Positions 8,539 to 15,297 of a stretch of DNA of 22,748 nt are shown piece by piece; the stretch's first letter is position 1, and each line of letters opens with the position of its first letter. This stretch comes from Propionibacteriaceae bacterium UBA5174. GTDB taxonomy: Bacteria > Actinomycetota > Actinomycetes > Propionibacteriales > Propionibacteriaceae. Under the pieces are notes generated by a model. The model searched no databases. It saw only the letters and a program-made list of their open reading frames with translations, and had not been told where the DNA came from. Made by a program: the position numbers and the translations under genes. The DNA lies in contig DHWU01000077.1 of NCBI GenBank assembly GCA_002413345.1, forward strand, positions 7,953 to 30,700, read 5' to 3'.

Positions 8539-8580
8539 ACGCGCAACGATCACAGACTCAACTCAATGGGTTGATCGAAC

Positions 8581-8620
8581 AGGCCCAGCCGCAGCGCGTC
8601 TAAGCTGGGCCTCTAGTTTT
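8581..8620 (+). terminator. Strong terminator-like hairpin before phoH
   Basis: AGGCCCAGC (8581-8589) and GCTGGGCCT (8604-8612) form a perfect 9-bp GC-rich stem with a 14-base loop, followed by CTAGTTTT. It fits an intrinsic terminator for the DUF5709-pip transcript. The phoH SD starts only one base after the T-run (8622), so no promoter for phoH fits between them. Either phoH depends on read-through, or this hairpin is part of the phoH leader and works as an attenuator. Confidence 0.75.
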
Positions 8621-8632
8621 CAGGAGGATCCG

Positions 8633-9628
8633 CTGAACCAGCCAGCAAACACCGCCGAGCCAAGCGCCGAGCGCCGGATCACGATTCCGGCATCGCTGAA
8701 TATGGTCTCGGTCTTGGGCCCGCGCGACGAGTTCCTGCGGATCCTCGAGCGAGGGCTGGCCGCTGAGGTCCATGTTCGCGGCAATGTGGCCACTTTTACC
8801 GGCACTCCAGCAGCGGTGACCGCTGCCGCTGAGATACTCACCGAGCTGATCACCATTGTGCGCACTGGTCAGGGTTTGAGCGCCGACACCGTCGAGCGAG
8901 TCTTGGGCATGGCCACCAGCGAAGAGGTCAACGCGGTCGACGTGTTAACCACCAATATCTTGTCTACCCGTGGCAAGACGATCCGGGCCAAGACGTTGAA
9001 TCAAAAACGCTATGTCGACGCCATCGATGCCCACACTGTAGTTTTCGGCATCGGCCCCGCTGGCACTGGCAAGACCTACCTGGCAATGGCGAAAGCGGTC
9101 CAAGCACTCCAAGCCAAGCAGGTGAGCCGAATCATCCTCACCCGCCCGGCGATCGAGGCCGGAGAGCGCCTCGGCTTTCTGCCTGGCACGCTCAACGACA
9201 AGATCGATCCGTATCTGCGTCCGCTTTATGACGCGCTGCACGACATGATCGACCCTGAGTCGGTGCCCAAGCTGCTCACCTCCGGCACCATCGAGGTGGC
9301 CCCCTTGGCCTACATGCGCGGGCGCACGTTGAATGACGCCTTCATCATTCTCGACGAAGCCCAGAACACCTCGACCGAGCAGATGAAGATGTTCTTGACC
9401 CGGCTTGGGTTCGGCTCCAAGATCGTGGTCACCGGTGATGTCACCCAGATTGACCTACCCGGTGGCGTCCGCTCTGGGTTGAAGGTGGTCGAAGAGATCT
9501 TGGACGGCGTTACCGATATCGCTTTCTGCCAGTTGACCAGCCATGATGTCGTCCGCCACAAGTTGGTCGGACGGATCGTTGCCGCCTATGACCGCTTCGA
9601 AGCGAAGCTTCCCGAGAGGAAGAAATGA
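8633..9628 (+). CDS. phoH: PhoH-family ATPase (PhoH/PhoL), CTG start
   Basis: A 331-residue P-loop protein of the PhoH family. Its role is unsettled; family members are RNA-linked NTPases and helicases, and linkage to ybeY suggests ribosome or RNA maturation. The N-terminal part (ERRITIPASLN to about residue 75) is the KH-like region; Walker A GPAGTGKT is at 141-148 and Walker B FIILDEAQN at 237-245. The family pattern needs ITIP and what follows, yet no ATG, GTG or TTG lies in frame between the SD and this point; the next ATG (8702) would remove it. A perfect AGGAGG (8622-8627) sits 5 bases before CTG 8633, so I call CTG the start. The frame stays open upstream into pip without other support. 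The end overlaps ybeY (ATGA). Confidence 0.92.
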   Translation: MNQPANTAEPSAERRITIPASLNMVSVLGPRDEFLRILERGLAAEVHVRGNVATFTGTPAAVTAAAEILTELITIVRTGQGLSADTVERVLGMATSEEVNAVDVLTTNILSTRGKTIRAKTLNQKRYVDAIDAHTVVFGIGPAGTGKTYLAMAKAVQALQAKQVSRIILTRPAIEAGERLGFLPGTLNDKIDPYLRPLYDALHDMIDPESVPKLLTSGTIEVAPLAYMRGRTLNDAFIILDEAQNTSTEQMKMFLTRLGFGSKIVVTGDVTQIDLPGGVRSGLKVVEEILDGVTDIAFCQLTSHDVVRHKLVGRIVAAYDRFEAKLPERKK

Positions 9629-10080
9629 TCGATCTCAACAATGAATCCGGCCTTGAGGTGGACACCAAGCGGCTGATTCAACTGGGCAACTTCGCCTTGG
9701 ACGCCTTGCGCATTCACCCTGAGGCTGAACTGTCGGTGCTGCTGGTGGACGAGGAAACCATGAGCGCTTATCACCAGCGGTTCATGGATCTTCCCGGGCC
9801 CACCGATGTCCTCAGCTTTCCGATGGACGAACTCCGCGCTCCAGACCCAGATCAGGAGCCGCCACTGGGCCTGCTGGGCGACATTGTGCTGTGCCCAAGT
9901 GTGACGGCAGCCCAGGCCGCTGAGGCCGGGCGCACCGCCGAGGAGGAGGCGGACTACTTGCTGATCCACGGGCTGTTGCACCTATTGGGCCACGATCACG
10001 CCGAGCCCGGCGAGAAGCAGATCATGTTCGACCTCAACGACAAGATCATCGCAGCCTGGTCTGAGCATCGGGACCGATAG
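9625..10080 (+). CDS. ybeY: Endoribonuclease YbeY (rRNA maturation factor)
   Basis: A 151-residue single-domain metalloprotein of the UPF0054 family, involved in 16S rRNA 3'-end maturation and ribosome quality control. The zinc motif HGLLHLLGHDH gives ligands His115, His119 and His125; upstream lies the family stretch GPTDVLSFPMDE (58-69) and the LLGDIVLCP strand. Length is normal. ATG overlaps the phoH stop by 4 bases and has a good SD, GAGAGGA (9614-9620). It sits in the conserved phoH-ybeY-CBS-era order. Confidence 0.97.
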   Translation: MIDLNNESGLEVDTKRLIQLGNFALDALRIHPEAELSVLLVDEETMSAYHQRFMDLPGPTDVLSFPMDELRAPDPDQEPPLGLLGDIVLCPSVTAAQAAEAGRTAEEEADYLLIHGLLHLLGHDHAEPGEKQIMFDLNDKIIAAWSEHRDR

Positions 10081-10122
10081 AATCAGGTCACCAATCCGGC
10101 AACCAAGGCGTGTGAACGACCG

Positions 10123-11451
10123 TTGAGTCAGAACCAGTGGATCCTGCTGGCAGTTGCGACAGCCTGCGTAGTGCTGGCCGCAGTGGTCACGATGGCCGAG
10201 TCGGCATTGGCGGCGGTGTCACGCTCCCGGGCTGAGCAGCTAGTCACTGACGGACGTCGGGGCGCGGCTCGACTATTGCTAGTCGCCCAAGATCCAGCTC
10301 CGCACCTGAACACCTCGTTGTTCTTGCGGATAACGCTCGAAGTGGCCGCCACCGTCACGGTCGCCTTTCTCTTTTTTGAACACTTCGCCACCGAATGGCA
10401 GCGGTTACTCTTCCCGATCTTGACCATGTTGGCGGTCTCCTTCATCGGTTTGGGGGTAGCTCCACGGACCCTAGGTCGCCAGCACGCTGAACGGGTAGCG
10501 CTGGCTGCCGCCGGGCCGCTCGGTGCGTTAACCACGGTATTGGGCCCGCTCTCCCAGTTGATGATTCTGATCGGCAACGTGCTCACTCCGGGCAAGGGCT
10601 TCACCGAGGGGCCGTTCACTTCCGAGGCTGAGCTTCGTGAGTTGGTTGACCTTGCTGAGGCTCGCGACCTGATCGAAGCTGAGGAACGCGAGATGATCCA
10701 CTCGGTCTTCGAGCTGGGCGACACCATCGTCAAAGAGGTGATGGTGCCGCGCACCGAGATGGTCTACGTCGAACGCGACAAGACCTTGCGGCAAGCGGTG
10801 TCGTTGGCGCTGCGGTCGGGGTTCAGCCGGATCCCGGTGGTGGGTGAAGATGTGGACGATGTGGTCGGCATCGTTTACCTCAAAGACGTCATTCAGCGGA
10901 TGTACGACCATCCAGAGGCGCAAACCTCCGAACAGGCAGACACTTTGATGCGCCCACCCACCTTCTGTCCGGATTCCAAGCCGGTGGACGAACTGCTGCG
11001 CGAGATGCAACTCACTCGAAGTCACGTGGTGATCGTGGTTGACGAGTTCGGTGGTACTGCGGGCCTGGCCACCATTGAAGACGTGTTGGAAGAGATCGTC
11101 GGCGAGATCGTGGATGAATACGACGATGAGGTTGCTCCAGTCACTGAACTTGCCGAAGGCCGGTTCCGGGTGTCGGCCCGCTTGGGAATCGAAGACCTGG
11201 GAGAGCTGTTCGATCTCAAATTTGACGATGACGAGGTTGATACGGTCCTCGGTTTGATGGCCAAAGAGCTGAACCGAGTGCCGATACCTGGCTCGGTGGT
11301 GGTTCATGAGGGCATTGAATTGACTGCTGAACGTGGCGCTGGCCGACGCCATGCCATCCAAACTGTCTTGGCCGCGCGTGCTGAGGCGTCCGATGTGGCC
11401 GCTGAAGCGGCTGCCAAGCTTGCTACCGAATCTGCGAAGAGGCATACATGA
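10123..11451 (+). CDS. CNNM/CBS-pair membrane protein (HlyC/CorC family)
   Basis: A 442-residue protein with an N-terminal CNNM (DUF21) membrane domain of about four hydrophobic segments (residues about 5-30, 70-86, 95-112, 130-152), an acidic linker (SEAELRELVDLAEA, 167-180), two CBS domains (about 207-265 and 277-333) and a C-terminal CorC_HlyC domain (about 347-425, with DEVDTVLGLMAKELNRVP). Related proteins take part in Mg2+ or Co2+ transport, and some bind adenine nucleotides at the CBS pair; older annotations call them hemolysins. The TTG start at 10123 just precedes the first membrane segment; I see no strong SD, so the start is uncertain by a few codons. The end overlaps era (ATGA). 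Confidence 0.9.
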   Translation: MSQNQWILLAVATACVVLAAVVTMAESALAAVSRSRAEQLVTDGRRGAARLLLVAQDPAPHLNTSLFLRITLEVAATVTVAFLFFEHFATEWQRLLFPILTMLAVSFIGLGVAPRTLGRQHAERVALAAAGPLGALTTVLGPLSQLMILIGNVLTPGKGFTEGPFTSEAELRELVDLAEARDLIEAEEREMIHSVFELGDTIVKEVMVPRTEMVYVERDKTLRQAVSLALRSGFSRIPVVGEDVDDVVGIVYLKDVIQRMYDHPEAQTSEQADTLMRPPTFCPDSKPVDELLREMQLTRSHVVIVVDEFGGTAGLATIEDVLEEIVGEIVDEYDDEVAPVTELAEGRFRVSARLGIEDLGELFDLKFDDDEVDTVLGLMAKELNRVPIPGSVVVHEGIELTAERGAGRRHAIQTVLAARAEASDVAAEAAAKLATESAKRHT

Positions 11452-12359
11452 AGTCAGGATTCGTCTGTTTCGTTGGACGCCCAAACGCTGGCAAATCGAC
11501 CCTCACCAACGCTTTGGTGGGTTCGAAGATAGTGATCGCTTCATCAAAACCGCAGACCACCCGGCATGTGGTGCGCGGGATCGTGAACTCCGACCAAGCC
11601 CAGTTGATCCTGGTCGACACCCCCGGTCTGCACAAGCCGCGCACGCTGCTGGGCCAACGCCTTAACGATCGGGTGCATGAAACCTGGGCCGAGGTCGATG
11701 TGATCGGGGTCTGCCTGCCATCGAATCAGCGTGTCGGGCCAGGCGATACCTTCTTGGTGGCCGAAATCGCCAAGCTCCCCAGGCGTCCGCTGCTGGTGGC
11801 TTTGGCCACGAAGTCCGACTTGGTGACCCCCACCCGAATGGCTGAACATCTGCTCAAGATCGCCTCCCTGGAAGAGGAGCTGGGGATCCGCTGGGCAAGC
11901 ATCATCCCGGTCTCAGCCCTCACCGATGATCAGGTGGACGTAGTGTCCGACGAACTGATCAAGCTGCTGCCTGAAGGTCCCCAGTACTACCCCGACGGCG
12001 AGATCTCTGACGAGCCGACCGAATCGATGATCGCCGAATTGATTCGCGAAGCCGCGCTGGAAGGTATCGACGATGAGCTTCCGCACTCGCTCACCGTGGT
12101 GGTGGAAGAGATGGGGGAGCGTCCCGACCGTCCGCCCGGTAAACCGCTGTTGGACATCTATGCCTCGATGATCGTGGAGCGGGACTCGCAGAAGGGCATC
12201 ATCATCGGCCACAAAGGTGCTCGGCTGAAAGAGGTGGGTGCTGCTGCGCGGGCGGAGATCACGGCTTTGGTCGGAATGCCGGTGTATCTCGATCTTCGAG
12301 TCAAGGTGCTCAAGGAGTGGCAGCGCAACCCGAAACACCTCAACCGACTGGGTTTCTGA
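11448..12359 (+). CDS. era: GTPase Era
   Basis: A 303-residue GTPase that binds the 3' end of 16S rRNA and assists 30S assembly. Motifs are G1 GRPNAGKS (10-17), the G2 region KPQTTRH (34-40), G3 DTPG (57-60), G4 TKSD (121-124), G5 VSAL (155-158) and the KH domain with GIIIGHKG (250-257). G4 has Thr in place of the usual Asn of NKxD; I believe this occurs in other actinobacterial Era proteins. The start ATG overlaps the upstream stop, and GAAGAGG (11436-11442) is the SD. It is the last of the phoH-ybeY-CBS-era chain; yggS begins 2 bases after it. Confidence 0.97.
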   Translation: MKSGFVCFVGRPNAGKSTLTNALVGSKIVIASSKPQTTRHVVRGIVNSDQAQLILVDTPGLHKPRTLLGQRLNDRVHETWAEVDVIGVCLPSNQRVGPGDTFLVAEIAKLPRRPLLVALATKSDLVTPTRMAEHLLKIASLEEELGIRWASIIPVSALTDDQVDVVSDELIKLLPEGPQYYPDGEISDEPTESMIAELIREAALEGIDDELPHSLTVVVEEMGERPDRPPGKPLLDIYASMIVERDSQKGIIIGHKGARLKEVGAAARAEITALVGMPVYLDLRVKVLKEWQRNPKHLNRLGF

Positions 12360-12361
12360 CC

Positions 12362-13063
12362 GTGGTGGATTACGCAGCTCGGTTGGTCGAGGTTCAGCAG
12401 CGAGTGAATCAGGCCGTCAACGAGGCCGGACGCGAGCCTGGCTCGGTGCGGGTGCTGTTGGCCACCAAAACCCAACCGGCGGCCTTGGTGCGCCAAGTAG
12501 TTGAACTTCCCGAAGCTGCAGGCATGCTCCGTGGGGAGAACCGAGTGCAGGAATTGGTGGCCAAAGGCCCCGACCTGGCTCAGTTGTCGATTCCTACTCA
12601 CCTGATCGGGCCGCTGCAATCGAACAAGATCAACGCAGCGCTGCGCTGGGTCTGTGGGGTGGAGTCAGTTGCTTCACTCGACTTGGCTGAGGCGCTCGCC
12701 AAACGCGTGGAGCCCGGAAGAGTGCTTGAGGTGATGGTGCAGGTGAATGTCTCCGCTGAGCCCACCAAGCATGGCGTAGCTCCGGGGCAGGCGTTGACCT
12801 TGGCCGCCCAGGTAGCCGTCCTGCCGGGTCTGCGGCTGACTGGCTTCATGACAATCGGGGCGAATTCGGCCGAAGAGAAGGTGGTCCGTGCCGGTTATGC
12901 CGAGCTTGCTGCCATTCGCAACCAAGCCCAGACTGCGGGGCTAGGGGAGCGCTTGGAGTTGTCGATGGGGATGAGCAATGACCTGGAATGGGCGATCGCT
13001 GAAGGTGCCACCATCGTGCGGGTCGGCACTGCGGTGTTCGGCCCGCGGGCTGTCCAGGTGTGA
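12362..13063 (+). CDS. yggS: YggS/PROSC family pyridoxal phosphate homeostasis protein
   Basis: A 233-residue alanine-racemase-fold protein that binds PLP and helps control vitamin B6 and amino-acid pools; no enzymatic activity is established. Seen are VLLATKTQP with the PLP lysine Lys36, RGENRVQE (57-64), HLIGPLQSNK (80-89), VMVQVNVSAEPTKHG, LRLTGFMTIG, LSMGMSNDLEWAIAEGATIVRVGTAVFG. GTG 12362 (or the adjacent GTG 12365) starts 2-5 bases after the era stop, so it is co-transcribed with era; the frame upstream into era is not needed by the family. In many actinobacteria this gene sits with ftsZ and sepF, so the placement after era is unusual. The next gene, leuA, has its own leader. Confidence 0.92.
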   Translation: MVDYAARLVEVQQRVNQAVNEAGREPGSVRVLLATKTQPAALVRQVVELPEAAGMLRGENRVQELVAKGPDLAQLSIPTHLIGPLQSNKINAALRWVCGVESVASLDLAEALAKRVEPGRVLEVMVQVNVSAEPTKHGVAPGQALTLAAQVAVLPGLRLTGFMTIGANSAEEKVVRAGYAELAAIRNQAQTAGLGERLELSMGMSNDLEWAIAEGATIVRVGTAVFGPRAVQV

Positions 13064-13089
13064 GTGAAGTTGCGCAGATTCACCCCAGA

Positions 13090-13109
13090 TTCGCCAAGTA
13101 GTTGGCGAA
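13090..13109. promoter_or_regulatory. 8-bp perfect inverted repeat upstream of leuA leader
   Basis: TTCGCCAA-GTAG-TTGGCGAA is a perfect 8-bp stem with a 4-base loop. It begins 27 bases after the yggS stop and ends one base before the SD of the leuA leader peptide. It may be the terminator of the era-yggS transcript, an operator for leuA, or a 5' hairpin of the leader RNA. It has no T-run. The sequence does not decide between these. Confidence 0.6.
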
Positions 13110-13121
13110 AGGGAGGTCGAA

Positions 13122-13184
13122 GTGTCTAACATGGCTGACATGTCATGGGCGCGACTCCTGCTCGGTTGCCGCAGCGAGGCCTAG
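13122..13184 (+). CDS. leuA leader peptide with three leucine codons
   Basis: A 20-residue open frame, MSNMADMSWARLLLGCRSEA, begins at GTG 13122, 5 bases after a strong SD GGGAGG (13111-13116). ATG 13131 is in the same frame as an alternative, 14 bases from the SD. Three leucine codons in a row (CTC CTG CTC, 13155-13163) sit just before the 5' arm of the stem at 13169-13179, and the stop TAG (13182-13184) lies within the stem-loop. This is the layout of an amino-acid-sensing leader peptide, where stalled ribosomes at leucine codons change RNA folding. Confidence 0.8.
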   Translation: MSNMADMSWARLLLGCRSEA

Positions 13185-13251
13185 AAATTCAGGCCCCCTC
13201 GCTGCGGAGTTCTTGATGCGCCTGAACAACCCGCCCGCAAACCAAGCGAGG
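13169..13251 (+). promoter_or_regulatory. leuA leader RNA switch (LEU element-like)
   Basis: CCGCAGCGAGG (13169-13179) and CCTCGCTGCGG (13197-13207) form a perfect 11-bp stem; an inner GGCCT/AGGCC (13178-13182 with 13191-13195) can extend it. A third copy of the arm, AGCGAGG (13245-13251), contains the leuA SD and can pair with CCTCGCT (13197-13203). The 3' arm therefore has two exclusive partners: the stem, or the leuA SD. Loop bases AGAA (13183-13186) can also pair with TTCT (13210-13213) in a pseudoknot. A conserved pseudoknot called the LEU element has been described upstream of leuA in most Actinobacteria, and this is probably an example. The T-poor AGTTCTT after the stem makes a transcription terminator possible but not clear. 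Confidence 0.75.
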
Positions 13252-13256
13252 AACTC

Positions 13257-15041
13257 ATGACCACCAATACCTTCTCAACCCAGCCGCAGTCCGTCCCGGT
13301 CCAGCAGCCCAGCCCGATGCCGTTTGGGCGCTATCAAGGATTTTCTCCTGTCGAACTGCCCGACCGCACTTGGCCGGACCAGAAGATCACTGCCGCCCCA
13401 CGCTGGCTGTCCACCGACTTGCGGGACGGCAATCAGGCGCTGATCGACCCGATGACACCCGCCCGCAAACGCAAGATGTTCGATCTGCTGGTGAAGATGG
13501 GCTACAAGGAGATCGAGATCGGTTTCCCCTCGGCATCGCAAACGGATTTCGACTTCGTCCGCGGCCTGATCGAGTCCGATGCCATTCCCGAGGATGTCCA
13601 GATCAGCGTGCTGACCCAGGCTCGCGAAGATCTGATCGATCGCACTGCCCAATCGCTGGTCGGGGTGAAGCGGGCGAACATTCACATGTACAACGCCACC
13701 GCCGAATTGTTCCGCCGGGTGGTGTTCGGGGTAGACGAAGCCCAGTGCATCGACATGGCGATTCGGGGAACCGAGTGGATTCTGAAGTACGCCGACAAAT
13801 ACCTGCAAGCTGTCGAGTTCGGCTACCAGTACAGTCCGGAGATCTTCACCCAGACGCCGACTGACTTCGCCATCGAAGTGTGTAACAAGGTGATGGACGT
13901 GTGGCAGCCAGGTGAGGGTCGCGAGATCATCTTGAACCTGCCGGCGACGGTGGAGATGTCCACGCCAAACACCTACGCGGATCAGATTGAGTACTTCGGA
14001 CGACACATCAACAACCGTCCAAATGTGGCAATTTCGCTGCATCCCCACAACGACCGAGGCACTGCGGTAGCGGCCACTGAGCTGGCCCTGATGGCTGGCG
14101 CCGACCGGGTGGAAGGCTGTCTATTTGGGCATGGCGAGCGCACCGGCAATGTTGACTTGGTGACGCTGGGGTTGAACCTGTTCACCCAAGGCATTGACCC
14201 AAAGATCGACTTCTCCGACATCGACGAGATCCGTCGCACTGTGGAGTACTGCACCAATCTGCCAGTTCACCCGCGCCATCCTTACGCGGGCGACTTGGTC
14301 TTCACCGCCTTCTCCGGCTCCCATCAGGACGCCATCAAGAAGGGGCTGGAGGTGCTGGAAAAGCAGGCCGTGGCCGATGGCAAAGATCTGCACGAGGTCT
14401 CCTGGGAGGCTCCCTACCTGCCAATCGATCCGGCCGACGTTGGACGCACCTACGAAGCCGTGATTCGGGTCAACTCGCAATCCGGCAAGGGCGGCATGGC
14501 CTACATCATGAAGTCCGAACACAAGATGGATCTGCCCCGGCGGCTGCAGATCGAGTTCTCCCGGGTGGTCCAGCAGCACACTGACGCCACCGGTGGCGAG
14601 GTGTCTGCAGACGAGATGTGGATGATCTTTTCGGCTGAATACTTGGGCGCGACTGATCCGCTGGAACTGGTCACGGTCAAGTCGGTCTCCAACGGCGGCG
14701 GTTACACCGTGACGGCCACCGTCCGTGACCGCGGGGTCGAGAAGGAAATCTCCGGTGAGGGCAACGGTCCGGTGTCGGCCTTCGTCGATGCCTTGGCCAT
14801 CTTGGGCCATCACGTGCGGGTGCTGGACTATTCCGAGCATGCGCTGTCTTCCGGTGGTGACGCGATGGCCGCGGCCTACGTCGAAACCGAAGTGGGCGAG
14901 GACGGCGACTCCAGCGTCTATTGGGGAGTCGGGTTGAACCCGTCGATAGTCACCGCGTCGTTGAGTGCGGTGGTCTCCGCGATCAACCGGGACGCCCGGG
15001 TTCGCCGTGAAGAGATGGTGGATGCCGAGGTTCGCCCCTAA
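13257..15041 (+). CDS. leuA: 2-isopropylmalate synthase
   Basis: A 594-residue enzyme for the first committed step of leucine synthesis, condensing acetyl-CoA with 2-oxoisovalerate. It belongs to the long LeuA form common in Actinobacteria. Motifs are STDLRDGNQALIDPM (52-66) in the TIM barrel, SLHPHNDRGTA with the metal-binding HxH, and the GHGERTGN loop. The C-terminal part, with NGGGYTVTATVRDRG and SALSSGGDAMAAAYVE-like sequence, is the LeuA dimer/regulatory domain that in the family mediates leucine feedback inhibition. ATG 13257 has an SD, GAGGA (13248-13252), that is part of the leader RNA switch. Control is thus likely both by leader RNA and by leucine feedback. Confidence 0.97.
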   Translation: MTTNTFSTQPQSVPVQQPSPMPFGRYQGFSPVELPDRTWPDQKITAAPRWLSTDLRDGNQALIDPMTPARKRKMFDLLVKMGYKEIEIGFPSASQTDFDFVRGLIESDAIPEDVQISVLTQAREDLIDRTAQSLVGVKRANIHMYNATAELFRRVVFGVDEAQCIDMAIRGTEWILKYADKYLQAVEFGYQYSPEIFTQTPTDFAIEVCNKVMDVWQPGEGREIILNLPATVEMSTPNTYADQIEYFGRHINNRPNVAISLHPHNDRGTAVAATELALMAGADRVEGCLFGHGERTGNVDLVTLGLNLFTQGIDPKIDFSDIDEIRRTVEYCTNLPVHPRHPYAGDLVFTAFSGSHQDAIKKGLEVLEKQAVADGKDLHEVSWEAPYLPIDPADVGRTYEAVIRVNSQSGKGGMAYIMKSEHKMDLPRRLQIEFSRVVQQHTDATGGEVSADEMWMIFSAEYLGATDPLELVTVKSVSNGGGYTVTATVRDRGVEKEISGEGNGPVSAFVDALAILGHHVRVLDYSEHALSSGGDAMAAAYVETEVGEDGDSSVYWGVGLNPSIVTASLSAVVSAINRDARVRREEMVDAEVRP

Positions 15042-15133
15042 CTTGGCATGGTGGCAAAGCTGAGGTGACTGCTTTGATCAGGTGCCGCAGCACTCGCTGA
15101 CCAGCGTTGTTGCTCAGTGTTTTCGGAAGATTC

Positions 15134-15177
15134 CGGTTGGTCAAGGGCCCCATTTCGGTGGGGTCTTTGACCAACCG
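15134..15177 (+). terminator. Long hairpin terminator after leuA
   Basis: Bases 15134-15152 pair with 15159-15177 through 19 pairs, two of them G-T, around the loop TTTCGG. The inner part, GGGCCCCA-TTTCGG-TGGGGTCTTTG, looks like an intrinsic terminator with a short T-rich tail, while the outer CGGTTGGTCAA/TTGACCAACCG extends it. It most likely ends the leuA transcript. The stem is unusually long for a terminator. Confidence 0.75.
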
Positions 15178-15250
15178 AATGCACACTGAGAACGTCAGTC
15201 TCATAAGGGCCGTGTGGGGGTGCTGAAGTAGTAGCATCTGCGCCAGCGGA

Positions 15251-15273
15251 CACCTGTCATTGAGTAACAGGTG
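15251..15273. promoter_or_regulatory. 7-bp inverted repeat upstream of proline-rich membrane gene
   Basis: CACCTGT and ACAGGTG form a perfect 7-bp inverted repeat around 9 bases, ending 11 bases before the GGGGGGA SD of the next gene. It could be an operator or a leader hairpin. No clear promoter hexamers are seen nearby. Confidence 0.45.
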
Positions 15274-15297
15274 GCACTGCACACGGGGGGACTGGCG

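Noticed and set aside
8420..8632. Upstream extension of the phoH frame into pip
   Set aside because: The added residues have no PhoH similarity, overlap pip and the terminator, and ignore the ideal SD at 8622.
10528..11484. 318-residue minus-strand frame opposite the CBS protein
   Set aside because: Antisense shadow of a well-supported CNNM/CBS gene; His/Gln/Arg-rich without motifs.
13275..14840. Two long minus-strand frames opposite leuA
   Set aside because: They mirror leuA codons and show no family features.
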